From positions 434,001 to 498,000 of the forward strand of contig JABVXU010000008.1 in assembly GCA_013365365.1 (NCBI GenBank): DNA of 64,000 nt. Reading direction: 5' to 3'. Source of the DNA: Cruorifilaria tuberocauda. Lineage: Eukaryota > Nematoda > Chromadorea > Rhabditida > Onchocercidae. Each line of letters starts with the position of its first letter. Within the stretch, counting starts at the first letter, position 1. Of the stretch, positions 36,730-50,700 are shown piece after piece. Made by a program: the position numbers and the translations under genes. The notes beneath the pieces were generated by a model. It was not told the origin of the DNA, searched no databases, and saw only the letters and a program-made list of their open reading frames with translations.

Positions 36730-39700
36730 TCATTGTTTTGATAGAATCCTTTGCGATCGTATCTCCTTAGGCAATAAAATATCAGCGACTAGCGCAGACA
36801 TCGATGCATTACCAATCGATTGCTTGAAATACAGCTCGGAGAGAATCGTCTCGAATTGAGGCATTGTTTCCAAGAGTACCATGCAGGAAATATATCGTAA
36901 CGGCTGGCACGGATAAGTAATTTGTTGATGTTGCGCGAAATTAAATGCTGTCAATTGTTCCATTTGTGGATTGCGTCCTGAAATTTATAGATATTATAGA
37001 TAATGAATATAGTAGCTAATCCCATAACGATAGTGGATAAGATATGGAATCCAACTAAAATATTGTAGCTGAAATTTCCTGTACGGTCATACTCGAGGGG
37101 ATCACTGCTTTCCTTCATTTGCTTCTTCCTTATTTATATAAAAATTATTGATGAAATGAATACCTTTGATAAGACTCAGAAGACGTAATTGATTATACTC
37201 CGTGGAATCTAGCCTTAACTGTTCCAGTTGACTTACTGCTGATAAAAGTTTCATTCTCATTTGGATATTGATTGTTCGCTCATTTACCAGAGCACTGCTT
37301 TGAAGGAAACGGTTTTCTACGGCGGAAAGCAGGAAAAGTACACCCCAAGAAGATGTAAATGCTGCTACCTGAAATCAGTACATTTCGTTATGATAACTAA
37401 GTTAAATCTAAATTGATATAAATGATGAGGTTCACTAGGTGACTATTAAAGAAATTAATTTTAGTCTCAAAGAGCTATTTTTTGGGAGTGGTAAGATTTA
37501 GTATTCATATAACTGTCAAACAGTTTTGAAGTTCTGAACGCTTTATGATAAAAGTGACACACCGACTTAGACTTAGTTTCTCTAATAATATCGAAAACTG
37601 ATGTATTCAGGCCACAGATGTTATACGTTTCACTTATTTTTGCCACGGTTATAATGCTAAGAAAATCGACGATTGGACCGATGTAAGATTTGGAAAAATA
37701 AATGAACTTGACACTTAACACTGACCTCTCCACAAAGCCTATGAAATGCTTTTTCCAAGAATTTTTGAAAAACTATCAGTATCAAAGGTTCAGTAGTAAA
37801 ATGTGAGGAAATGCGTGAACGGATATGATGAAAAAGAATAAAGCAACTTTCATACCATACTGATTATTACACAAATCAAAAAAGAAAAAAAGCAAAAAAG
37901 AAAAAAAGTAGGTACTTGTTCTTGAGGAGATAAGCAAGTGAAAGCAAGTAATGATTTAGACCAATGTAATATTTGAAAAAATAAACGGGCTGCTGCATCT
38001 TTTGTCGTTGATGATATTTCATTCATTGCACATGATACAGAGGAATCTGATTCTGATCCAAATTCGGGCTATAGAAAAAATTTATCAAGATTTTTTTGCA
38101 ATTTTGGCAGCTTCATTTTAACTTGTCAATGTATTTATATGTGATAACAGTTTCATTTAAATATGTAAATATTAAATACATATTTTATTTAAATATGTAT
38201 TTAATTAGAAAAATTGATGTTTGAGGGAATATGGAAGCACTTAGTAAAGTGAACAAGTGAGATATTACAAGTGTTAAAACTTACGGATCGTTCTCCAGCA
38301 GAAGGTGGTGACGAATAAAAAGCGATATGCCTTCGCATGGTTGAATTTCTTGGGCCTCTTTCATGTTGTACTGCTTCTTTATTCATGCCTATCTTCAAAC
38401 ATTTCGTTAGACGACATGCTCGACATTGGTTACGATGTGTTTTATCCACCAAACATTTACCTTCTTCGCCACCACCTCGATTTTTGCACACATATTGACG
38501 ATGCCGTCGAATGGAGCGCTGCAATTCAGTAATTTAGAATTTCTTGATGATTATTCAAATACTTGGGAAATTAATGGAAAGAGTAGCAAGGAATTCAAGA
38601 ACGTTAACAAGGAAATAAATATAATATGCGAAGAAGTGTAGTAAGAACCTTGAAAAATCCAGCACAGCCATCACAGCTAAATATTCCATAATGCTTTCCT
38701 GATGAATGATCTTGACATACCCGACAAGGCACATCTAGTAGTATGCGACCTGAAAGACGGTTTCAATTGAAATAATCGTAGATGTTGGTTAATCCGTAAA
38801 GAAATTTCAACCACTTTCTAAAGCAACCTCAAATAATTCCATTTGTAATTAGCGCGGATAGGCATGATATGAATCAATATATTTATGCCGTTATTTTATA
38901 TTTATTTACTATCGTCAGAATAAAAATTTTGTATTCAAATTTGCTCTCCGGAATGGTTTGATAGAATTAAGTTTAAAAAATTCTCTTCTAAATTACGTAT
39001 GGAAAAATCATTCCTTTGACAATAATACCTAAAAATGTAATTTTCGACATTTCGTAATCATGGATGTATTCATGTTTTGCGCAGTCATTTAAAAGTTTTA
39101 GCAAATTTTTAAATGGTTTATGAGTTCATGTTTGAGTGTAAGTAATACGGTAGAATATAATTAAAGAATCATTTTCTGAATAAAATGTTAGAAGATAAGT
39201 AATGATGTGAAAAAGCACCCGAGGCAATGCTTTGGTCTGCTGCTGAGATAAAATGCATGTCTCTTTCAGTGCTAGTCAAAAGATATGTACAAACAAAATA
39301 TTTATCCCACCGATCATTTCACAATTATTATTTATTCAACAATCTCCACTATGCTCTTTACTTGTATTCTATGCTTTGCTTTCTACTTTGAAATTATAGT
39401 TTGACATGGTCAGTTCTTACGATATCGTTGACAATCATCTCATTAATCAATATCAATCTTCTCCACTAATTTCATGAATTATAGCAAAATAATAAATGTA
39501 TAAATATAGATTTTCTTACTGGTTTCCGTTTTTCTGATCAAAAAGAATCAATCATACAATAAAAACACTGGTCATTTTAGAAATGATATTCGAATTTTGA
39601 CATACTCAAAGTTGTGCAAAATCGATTTTTCTAGATAAAATTTAAGAAATGAAAGACCTTCCCAATTCAAAAATTCATTACAAACTCAAATGCGGTGGAC

Positions 39701-39847
39701 TAGCTTTCAGAGCGATACCAATATGATTTAAAGTTCAGACTTACTAGAACTTTCAATCTCTATAAACATCTCAGCTTCTACTAAAAGATACTTACCATGT
39801 TTTTCTTCATTAATTGGTACTTTCACTCGTATACATTTTAGCATCAT
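36730..39847 (-). CDS. Tailless/TLX-type nuclear receptor (NR2E group)
   Basis: DNA-binding transcription factor of the tailless/TLX group, which in animals controls neural and anterior development. Six exons keep frame and give 330 aa (human TLX is 385): 39847-39796, 38749-38649, 38518-38285, 38068-37916, 37368-37164, 36977-36730. The first zinc finger has [18 protein letters not shown] and P-box CDGCAG; the second ends [14 protein letters not shown], followed by the group-specific [19 protein letters not shown]. The loop between the first two cysteines of the second finger ([12 protein letters not shown]) has ten residues; TLX has seven. The ligand-binding domain is recognisable from [35 protein letters not shown] and, near the end, [19 protein letters not shown]. 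The hinge is very short. Exon 1 ([18 protein letters not shown]) is inferred from a good donor and phase and is the weakest part. In worms nhr-67 and nhr-111 belong to this group; I cannot tell which is the orthologue. Confidence 0.92.
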
Positions 39848-40651
39848 ATATAATTATCCTTTCTTCCTCACTATCTTTGAACGGATATTTTTCTTGCCAC
39901 TTTGGATTTGATATCATAAATTACATTTTCAATAAGTCAATTTCTGCACATTTTTCTATATGGTACTGCTTTGAAACTTTGCTTCTTAATTCTTCTAACC
40001 CAGTTGGATTTCTCTTATGTTCTTTATGATAAACATAAATGAATGAAGTTCTTGTTAATAACCTTCCATATGTGAAGTTACGAAGAAGTAATGCGAAAAG
40101 GAATAAAAAGGAAATGATCTAGGACCGGGTAATTATTCTACTGAAATCAGGGGATAAAACTCTGAACAAATTTTTGCTTCTTATCCATACGACAACTGGA
40201 TCTTCTGTATCAATTAATCCTTTCTTAATTTTGCAATTTGTTTTTTTGCTTTTATCACACGTCATTTTAATTCTCTAGTTTTAACTCAAGTTAAGATTAC
40301 AATAAAAATTTTAGTGAAATACGGGTAAATCAGTAAGTTTATTTAAATTTCCAGCTTACGAGTTTTCGCTATAGCTGGCAATATATTCTTTGCCTTTATA
40401 GGTGTAGCTATATAAATCAATTACAAGCGCAAAAAATCCCCTGTTATCTTCTTTAATTTGTAATATCAGTACTTAAAGTGTCATTTTAAAAGTGATGCAT
40501 AATGCTCTAAAAGTTACTAACGCTAATCCAATTGTGATTCCTATAACAGTTGAAAAATAGGACTGATAAATATTTTGAAAATGAAGGCATCATGAAAAAA
40601 TAATGACTTAAGACAATGACGCGAGCAAAGAACATCACGATTTTTGTCGCA

Positions 40652-40879
40652 TCAAAAAATACAGTATTGAAACTTTCGATAGATGATATTCAGTTTATAC
40701 ACATATACCTTACCCGAATTGTTACCAATAATTAATTGAGTATCTTTCGCTGAAAATTGAATTGTGAATTGCAACAAGTGAACTATATTAAAAGTAAATC
40801 GGTTCAGTATGTACTTAGCTTTACATATCGTCAGGTCGCTGGACATTAAAATGCTTGCCACTTCTAGTGGAATATACAT
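40652..40879 (-). pseudogene. WD-repeat-like open frame, isolated (doubtful)
   Basis: A 75-codon frame contains QFSAKDTQLIIGNNSGKVYV, which resembles the C-terminal half of one WD40 blade. A good acceptor (CAATTTTCAG) and a donor (TCGG|GTAAGG) flank its centre. No further blades were found within several kb on this strand, so it is either a relic, an orphan exon or chance similarity. Confidence 0.2.
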
Positions 40880-43800
40880 CCTATATGTATTTTTTGTAGA
40901 AATATAAAGTTAATCTTTCTTTAATGCTAGTAAGCATAAACGTAGTACTGGGAAAAAATCTAAAAAAATCTGTAATATAAATATTGATTCAACATATATT
41001 CATTCACTTTAGTTTGAAATTGTTCTACTTATTCTATCTCAAATGCTTAAGACTTAAGCACTTACGTGCTTTTATGGTTTAGGTAAATTAGTTACAAAAT
41101 TTATGAAAAATTCCAAATAAACTTCTTTATTTTGGATTTGAACATATTTTTCTGCGGACAATACGAAAAATGACAAATAAATGATTCCTTCTCTTAAAGG
41201 ATGTTAGTTTTTCACCAATTTTGAGATATCATTTTTAAACTAAAATAAAGTTCGAATGATATCTTCATCAATTAATAAATGTAATATTGTACTTTTTAGG
41301 AGTATCGTACTGAGTTTATCAATATATGGAAGTAGCACTCGAAGTTACTGTAACCGAAATGTTCAAAAGGTTGTTGAAAACGGAAGTACTTAAATTCCCC
41401 CCAACAATAATGTGCTGAAATGGTATCATATTCAACACCATTCATGAACTATTAATCAAAAAGAAGAGTTATGTCGACAATTTGGTATAAGATATGAAGT
41501 GTTAGCAAATAATCTGTACTCTTGTATTTTTAATTAACATCGTTACTATTAGTAACTTTTGGAATTGAAATTCTATAATTCAACAAAAATTTTATTTATA
41601 ATTAAAAACTGTTGAATATAAAGAAAAAGTATATACAAGATATATAGCAAATTTTCTCTAAATCTTAATTTGTCAATGCAAGTTATAATTCTAATTCATG
41701 TGAGCATATGTTTTGGTTTTTTTGCTAAATAATATTAGTGCATAAGAATGCCAAGTCTTTATCGACAGGAATGGAAAGAAATTTTGGATAAAATAATATC
41801 TTTATAGAACGCTCGACTGGAAATAGCAAATAAAATTCATAAACCTAAAAAATTTTTAAAGTTGAAAAAGCCGATGTCATAATTTGGAAATACGACAGTT
41901 AGAATCGGTTTAGTTTTTGCTAAAAATTGACCTGAAAGTTTACAAAACTTAGGATTAAATGACTTCATAAAAACCGTCTGAATGGAAATTTTTGCCAGAC
42001 ATCTTGAGGAAAATTTGCTTAATTTCAAATGAAGCCGTTCCAAAAAAATCCGAAACTATTAATAGATGCATCAAGCGGTGTCTCATTTTTATTTAGTCAT
42101 CAATTTTTTTGCTTAGTTTAACCTAGAATAAAAAGAAATACGAATGAATCTTTACAGAATGTTAATTGAACCAGGTGAAACTGAAATTTTTTCTTGCTTC
42201 TGAAGTCAAAAGTAACGATTTCTTTCGAACACCTAGTAGCAAATTATTATTAAATAAATTAAAAAAATTTTATCTTTTGATCCGTAACAAATACTGATTT
42301 ATATAAAGTTATTGATACCCATATTCTAAGTATAAATAATGACTGTATACAATGAAATAAATCATAATTATTTTGAGTAAAAAAGATAAAGTAAGGACAT
42401 AAAAAGAATAACAAAGCTGGTTATCATTATTTTTTGATAAAGATGGTCCTACGACGATTGCTTGTATAATTTTTCGCAATAAGAGAATGAAAATGGAACC
42501 AATCTTTTTTTCGAAAATGGGAAAATATTGAAAAATCCTGTCAATATATATTGACTTATTACTAGCCAGAAACATACTTGATGGATTTGTGGATGATCCG
42601 GAAGTTTGCATATATGAAAGTGGCAATGATTCTCGCTTAGACGAAACAGGAATTGTCGAGGGATTGACTTGATGTCGAAAAGCAAAAAGTAAATGGTTGC
42701 GATAAATGTTCCAAAGAAAGTTAACAAACAGTTGTTGGCCGCAATCAGTATGGGTGTGTCTCTTCCGGAACACTCCCTCTTTTCTTTCTCCCTCACTCTA
42801 TTTCTCTCATTTTCTTTTCCTGTCCTTTCGATGATTGGCGTGATAGCATTCTCCGGGATACGGTGGGCGTGTATGGACATTTGTCAACCATTTAGATCGA
42901 AGTCCTACTTGTATCTCCATTGGATAACTGAGCGGTCTTGCAGGAGTAGTTTGTCGTTTAAAGAAAAAGCCGACAATTCAGAAATGAAGTAGTGATTTCG
43001 AAGACAGGACTCTTGGAAAGTGTTTAGAAATAATACTGTCGTGATAAATTTGTCTAAATCCACTTAAACTCAAAGTATCTGATGTGTGTGTTATCCTCAG
43101 AGATTGATTCTGGATACTCAATGGATACTCAATGAGGACGCGATCCTCTTCTCATTGTTGCATGTTCGTTTTTCTCACTTCACTTGGTAGCCGTCACTTC
43201 TCGAACCCGCACTCCTCACTCTTCACCCCACACCCCTCATCCCTGATCCCTCATCCTTGCTTTCAAGGATGAATATAATATTTTGTAAATTATCTTTTCA
43301 TAAATAAGGATAAAAAGACAAATCGAGTGTTGAATTATTGAAATACTGTGGCTGTTTAAATTTTGTGTATCGAGGAACAAGGAAATATAAATATGATTAT
43401 TGACTTCAATTCTTTTTGAAATTTGAAAGATTTTGAAAGCTTGAACAGTTTGATATGACAAAGATTTACTTGCAGGAAGGGATGGAGAAGAGAAGAGGAA
43501 GGGAAGAGGCTAGAAAATGAATTGATGGAGTTAAGGGAAAAGGTAAGCGGATGCCCAACATATCCCCCACCATCACATAATAACGGGAAACAGTGTAGTG
43601 CGGGTGATTAGCGATTTGCCGCATTTCATTGTTCAAAATCGCTTTCATGCCCAATTGAACAGCTCAAAATTGATAGATTTATTTGAGCGGTGTTATATGC
43701 GCTACTGCTGTGCTACTGTCAATCAGGCAAATTGCTAGTTTAATTTCCAGGTTTTCAAATTTCGAAAATGCCAAGTTATTTTGTTTTTCCTGTTTGCGTT

Positions 43801-46800
43801 TTGACTGACCAAAAGTTAACGCTAGTAAATTATTCTATACATTTTAGGATTTAGGATTGCTATTGTGCTTGAAGAAGATCACTTCTTTGCAGCATCCATT
43901 TCTGCTGAGTCTCACAGACACGATTTTACACTAAAAAAATTAAAATTCCTTATCAAAATTTGACCCACTTCTCTCTTCCGCACCCTTTTTGAAACATCCA
44001 AAACAAATAAGATCACGGCAAGAACTTTTGAAAATAGCACAACACTTAATATTGTCTGTGATTTTTTCAAGAAAAAGATTTTGGAAAATCTGGCTCAGGC
44101 TTGCCGAATTGCCTTAGAGACTACAGGCATATGGCATCCTATGCCAAGTACTGCTAAAAGAGCAACACAATAATAAAGTAGCGAAGAGTAAATCCATGTA
44201 GGCACTTCAGAAGGCTCTCAAACATCTAGGCCAAATGCTTGTCTTCTTTTGGCTGTTGGCCTGAGACTACTTATAACCGTTGAAGGGTCCATTTTATGTC
44301 ATCATTGCAAATGTTAAAAATGCTTTTCACTTCCGACTGCATTGAATCAAATCATTAAATTTTTTCCATTTTAAATTATTAATACACTTTGATTGTTTTG
44401 TAAAACAACAAATTACAAAATTCTTTTCAAATTTATCAAGGATTTGTGTAGATAAAGAATAAGAGTTATCCATTACTTTATTTAAAAATATCGTTGGATT
44501 AAGCCTGAGTCCGAGCGCTAGTTCAAAAGCTTTAGTCAAAGGAAGACAATAATGAAGCATCGTAAAATAATTCAGTTGTAGTATTCAATTGAAATGAACA
44601 TGAATATGTAAGGCGTAACAAGTATCGGGAAATGCCGACAAATAATAAAAGAGGCAGATGCTTATTTTTGATACGATTATTGAAAAAAAAAGAGTGGTTT
44701 TCAACTAATCTGCAATGTAGTATCCAAATGATACCTGAACAATAATGTTACTATTATCACTGTTTCGAAATTTAATTCAGACAATAATATGAACCGACAA
44801 ATATAATGAATATGATGAAATCTATTGATTTATTAGCTTATTTGGCTTTTATGAGTTTATGATTTCTCAGTAGTAGTTTTCGCTTCTTTAATGAAATGAT
44901 TTATTCATTTACAGGTGAAAAACATCTTTATAAACCGTTGAATATGGAGCATTGAAATCTAAATAAACTCGAATCTCAAAACAATAACTGTAGCGAAGTT
45001 TTTCATGTGAAATGATATATGAACAACAGACTATAACCAAAATTACCCGACAATCTGTAGATGGAAAAATTTCTTTGTAGACTTTAAAAGCAATTATAAA
45101 TTTCAAACTAGAGGGAATTTTTAATAGCGCGAGTATTAAAACATTATGGAGTTGGTAAATTTCTGATGATTTTCCTGATACACTATTATAACTGGCATGT
45201 TAAGATATCATCATCCCTAACCTTTGGCAAGAAGTGATTTTAAGGAAATTACGAAGTCAATTTATAACTGGTTTAAGCTAAAGTTCTAAATTTAGGTGAT
45301 TGAAATTTCAGTTTTCATGAACGTAAGTGTAGCTTATGATGGAATATAATAATTTACGGGTAAATATGGCTTTGCTTCTTTTAAGAGGGAAGTCCGATGA
45401 TATATAACAGTAGGATTATCTTCATTACGTAATCCACGGTGGCATCTCATGTGAAACACATGTTCAGTATTCTTCAAGCTGATTCTCTCTGGATCTTCCT
45501 TTTTTTAACTTTCTTTTTTTGATTATCTATCTAATTCATTCTATAACTTCCAAATTTCTTCTTCAGTAATCGAGCTTGATGTTATTTTAATAAAATTATT
45601 CATATTTAGATAATAAATCTAGTATGTTACTTCATTAGATCATTCATATCGTTCTACTGAAGCTAAATGCTATGAGTGGTTACCGAGTATAATAATCAAA
45701 AAAAAAATTTTGAAATTTTACAATATCATATTGTTAAAAGTCTCTTTGGGACACTTTTAGATTTCAGGAAAAGAGGAGAAAAAGGGCGAAAAACTCATGC
45801 AAAAAGTGACAGCGCAGTCAGTTGTATATTGGATAACATTTTTTCTGCAACTATTTGCATATTTGTTAGTGGTAGAAAATGGAATACTTGTGAAGATAAT
45901 GTTATAGATACGGTATTAAGTGACTATTTCCCATTCGGTCATACGAAAGCTGTAACCTCTCGACCTTCAGCTTCAATTCTCCAGATATTTCTATAAAAGG
46001 ACTCTGTATACACCGGATATCAAAACCACTTCAACCAATATACCAAATGACCTGACATTTTTGCATTTGTCAACAAATTGACACTTCTTGCTCGTCACAT
46101 CAAACCAGTGACTGCCCCCTGTCACATCATTATTTCTATTCAAAATAGTTTATACTTCCTTTGCTTCTCCATCGGAAAACTCGAAACGGAATTTTCCTGT
46201 TTTCTTTACAATAATCGCTTCTACCAAATATTAATTTATATGAACAAAATGCTTGTAACGGTGTTTCATATTTCTACAATTTAAATGATTTCTTGCGATG
46301 GTTGTAAGTCGCATTTACTAATAATTTATACAGTGTTTCACTTCACTCGCACAACTTTTCACTCAGTGGTATATTATTTTCTTACTTGAAATACTTTAAA
46401 GCCTCTTATTTGAAAACTGAATGTCAAGCAGTATACATGGTAAGATTTATGTACAGCAATGGAGTGACTAATTTGCAGAAGGCCATTAGAGTTATCGCTC
46501 GATCATCATATCGTTCAATATTGTCCACTCAACTAGCCTGCTAATTATATTAATTTGCATATGGACACTTGAACGTACTAGCATTCATAATCCGAGTAAA
46601 TCATTTGTCACCCCACAAACAGTTTATTTCAACGAATTACTGATAATGTTATATTTGCTTCATAAGAAAAAAAGCTCAAATATTTTTAAAAACCTAGCAT
46701 ATCATATCAGTGGGGAGGGCAAAATTGTTCATGTGCCAATATATTCATAATATCGAACAAATCAGTATTTTGAACAAAAAATCCTCCAAATCAAACAACT

Positions 46801-47341
46801 TTAAACGGAAAATTTCAATTTTCCATTAAAAAAAACTTTGATAAACTTCAAATCTTTCAGCTGTTTTCTTTAGGAACGCAGCATAGAATAGACATTAAAA
46901 TACTCAACTTCTAATACTTAAACCCAGCTTCTTGACCTTCTAGGCCTCATGGAAGAGAAATCAGGCAAACCGCGAAAAATATGAGAAATCTCCTAAGCCA
47001 AATTAGAGTTTCAGATGATATCACCTAACGTAGATGCAATATATGAATTGTCCATAATCTCATATTCTTTTCCTGCAACAGTTTTATATATTAGCGTCCA
47101 GAATAGTCTATTATCAGTAAGCGCAAATTTCCATCTTAAAATTGTGCTTTCGCTTTATTAACAAAAGTTTTCCATATTTGAAATTTATGTAAAAGGACTG
47201 TGACTTCATGAAGTTTCAATGCAAAATATTTAATTTAATAATTTGGTCAAACAGGATCTTTAAAACCTTTTATTTATATAACTAGCAATTATTATATCGT
47301 TCGATCAACTGAAAAACATCGTATGCATTGTTTTTACAAAC

Positions 47342-47374
47342 AATATATATATGTATATAACTATATATATATAT
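47342..47374. repeat. TA microsatellite
   Basis: About 33 bases made almost entirely of TA/TATA units, broken by G and CT interruptions. Confidence 0.8.
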
Positions 47375-47779
47375 TTCATGGCTGTAAAGGATTTTAATTT
47401 AAAAAACTATAAAATATTTCATAAATAAAAAGGACAATGCTCCAAAATAAATGGCACACTTTCACGGTTTAAGAGAGAAAAAAGAAGGAAGGCATAATAA
47501 TTTTTAAATTAAAACCTCGGCGATCAAACACTGGATGAGAGATGAACTATATATCCATGAAGGTAACCGTAAACACATGAGCATCGGTTTGGGATTTTAA
47601 AATGAACAGTGATAAAACACTACTAAATTTATTTGAAAAAAAAATAAAGGAAAAATAAAAAGAAAATAAAAGGAAAAAATGAAATTTGAGAAAAATGAAA
47701 CATACACAACGAAAGACAAAATAAAAATGAAGTGAAGTTGTTAGCCGATGAGATCGAATAACATTAGCCAGGAGAGTGT

Positions 47780-50700
47780 CTAAGGAAGCAGATCGCCAGC
47801 TAATCCTTTTTCATGATATTCTTCCAACCCCTGAAAAAATTGGTCATATTCCAATACCATAAACCCTAAAAATTACCAATTTTTTTTGATATTTTGGTAC
47901 TTTTTATAAATTCCCAAAAAACTTATAAAGAAATCGCGTAAAGGACAAACGATTTAAAATTCAATTCATATAAGAAACAAATACCAAGAATCGATTAGTA
48001 ATAAGATTAAGAAAACGCAAAATATATGGATCGTAAGATACGCTTCTATAAATGCAATGTGGTAATACTACTGCAAGCCAAATACGGCTTTACAATAGCT
48101 AAAGATTCCTAAATCGGTATACCCAATTCACTGCTAAAATAATCCAAATACAAAAATCGTCCAAATAAATCGAATAAGAATAGCTTCTTAAACATTTAAT
48201 AAATTAGGATTGCAGAAAAAAACCTGTTAATGTACATTGGTTGCAACAACTTACTTCTCCAGAGTAAGAGTATAAAGGATGGATGAAAATGGGACGATCG
48301 ATGTGAATCGGCACATTAGCTTTTATAAGCCAACGCTTGCATTCAGCATAATAATCACGGCGGCATGTGCTCATACAGTCCTTTCCCACATTTTCTGCAT
48401 TTTTCAAAGGACTGAACTCTTCTGAACGTTTAACTTCCCACACGTGGAAATTTCTAAACCAATGAAAATATAGCAATGATTAACACCAAAAAAATTAGAG
48501 TAGCTAAAGTGTGAAGATTCATGATGTAATTTGTTGATAACTCAAGTAGCACAATAAAAATATATTCCAGAAATTAGGTAAGTGAAGGATATAATACCGC
48601 ATTTTGGAGTTAGAGGAAATGCGCTTGAGATACAAAAAGAGTAATTGAGAGGTTAATGAACGAAACGAATTGATGATCAAGCGCATCAACTATGCAAGAA
48701 GGCTATACCCCTCATTACAGCTAGCAATTGCACTCCTGCACTCAGTGATGATATACGAAAAAAAGTTTACTTAGCACATTTGAAAGCATCGAATATGAAA
48801 AACTCGAGTTTGTAGCCATTTTCAGTTTCTGGTTTCACTAAGATTCCAGTCATTCGATCAATAAATGGAATTTTTTTGAAGGCGCGATGAAGAGGTAATT
48901 TATAATTGGCTGCTGAAAAACAAGATATATTGGGTAAATTTAATTAATAAAAGCAAATCTATTCAAAAAGTAATTTGTGTTCTTCTAAAGTGTGAGAAAC
49001 GAAGGATGAAAAGTATTCCAGATTATTGGGGAAATCCAAACTAAAACTAGTCAAAAAAACGTGGACAAGGAACCAAATAAAGAGCTAGATGAATTTTGAT
49101 CTTCCACTCTGATATCCTACAATTTGATGATATGTCGGGCACACTTTCTACATTAAATTCTTTAAATCAACTCACATCCCGTATATGCAATAATTATCTT
49201 TTCAGTCAGTTAAAGGGCACTTTTTCACAAACCTGCATGAACAAAGTCGCAAGTGAAGAAATGATTTGCAATATTTCCTGCACGAAATTTCAGGCGCCCA
49301 GAATCATCCCGTGCCAAAGATAGTTCTGTGGATAAATCGGAATACTCAACGACTTGAACACCATCCATTGTTTGACATATCACACCAACTCGTTCAAAGG
49401 GATCGGTTTTTTCTACGACCTAGAATCATTTCCAAAACAATCCCACACAGATCTTAAAGTGTTAGAATTTTCCGGAAAAATAGTTGGAAATATCTATTCC
49501 TCTATTTATGAAGTTTTGAGTCCGAATTTTCGATTATTTGTTATAACTAACAAGACTGCTAATCATTCATTGCTTGGTTGCTTAAATCGATCATAAGGAT
49601 AGTCAAACTACATTAATGCAATACACCTACCTTTGCAGCACAATCTACACTGTTCTTGATACAATATCCGATGAAGTGGGGATCTGCCACACGACACAAA
49701 ACATTATCAACACCAAAAACATGAAAATACTTGATCAAATTATTTATAGAAGAAGTACAATGTGCTTCCAAACATTCATAAAGGCCGCCGTTTCCATCTG
49801 AAATAAATTCTAGTAAGATTCATTAAATTACAGTAAAGATGATATACTATGGAAGCAATAAATAAAGATCTCACTTGGAGAAACTTCGAAGCTGCTCTTC
49901 GAAGATAAAAATAAGCCACCATTTATGTCATAGCAAGGAATTGATCGCTGTGCAAGCACTATAAGTTGACTTGGATCAATCATAGCTACTGGAAGCACAT
50001 CACGCAGATGTTTCAGTGTTGCCTCTGCGGTAGCCGAACTCGTTAACACAATCCTACGCAATACATGATCTGGATTAGCTATGCTTGCAGTCTTTATTGT
50101 AAAAATTACATTGGTGATAAAGCAGTTCCAATCACATTCTACATCATAATGACCAAAACTGAAAACTGACTTGAACTTAAAAAAAAACCATACCACCAGA
50201 TTTTAGGTTTTGAATTCGGGAATGCCATTCGAGCAAGGTCTTGCAGACGTGAAATACGTGCCGCTTGAATGGCAAACAATGAATCGGTTATATCGCACTC
50301 GGTGAATCCCAGGGAAAGGGTACCTTTCGGTACCGTTGAGCCAAGTCGTGTTGCCTGACCGCCTGCCAAAACTACAGCAGCAACTTCTCCCTTTGCTATT
50401 GCTTCCAAACCTAAGCATTATTAAACAATACATATTCGGATACGTGATAAATTTCTAAAATCCAAACCAACTTCAAAACAACTAGAAAAATTGCAATAAA
50501 AGACATTAGGACATCTAGGAAGAATGGTTATTTTTGACTGTAAACAACTGATATGCATAATAAAGGATTCAATGCAATATATTGGTACCTATATTCCAAT
50601 ATTCCTTCATAATATTTTCATCAATATCATCTGCAACAGCATAACGGTCTCTAGCGATTGGTTCCAAGCCTTCCAACTTCTGTAAAGAATCAAAAACTTG

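Larger units (their letters stand above)
39848..47779. other. Gene-poor region upstream of the nuclear receptor
   Basis: About 7.9 kb with no convincing gene. Overlapping open frames at 42309-42992 on both strands, and those at 43237-43654, 44327-44560, 45676-45996 and 46078-46284, lack domains, splice context or codon patterns like the neighbours. There is a C-rich low-complexity stretch at about 43195-43256, purine-rich runs at about 43474-43545 and 47636-47690, and a short TA microsatellite at 47342-47374. Being upstream of a developmental regulator, part of it may be regulatory. Confidence 0.5.

Noticed and set aside
42309..42992. Overlapping open frames of 99-154 codons on both strands
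   Set aside because: No domain, biased low-complexity composition on one strand, and no splice partners; chance frames.
45676..45996. 106-codon plus-strand frame
   Set aside because: No recognisable family, no good acceptor before it, isolated in gene-poor DNA.
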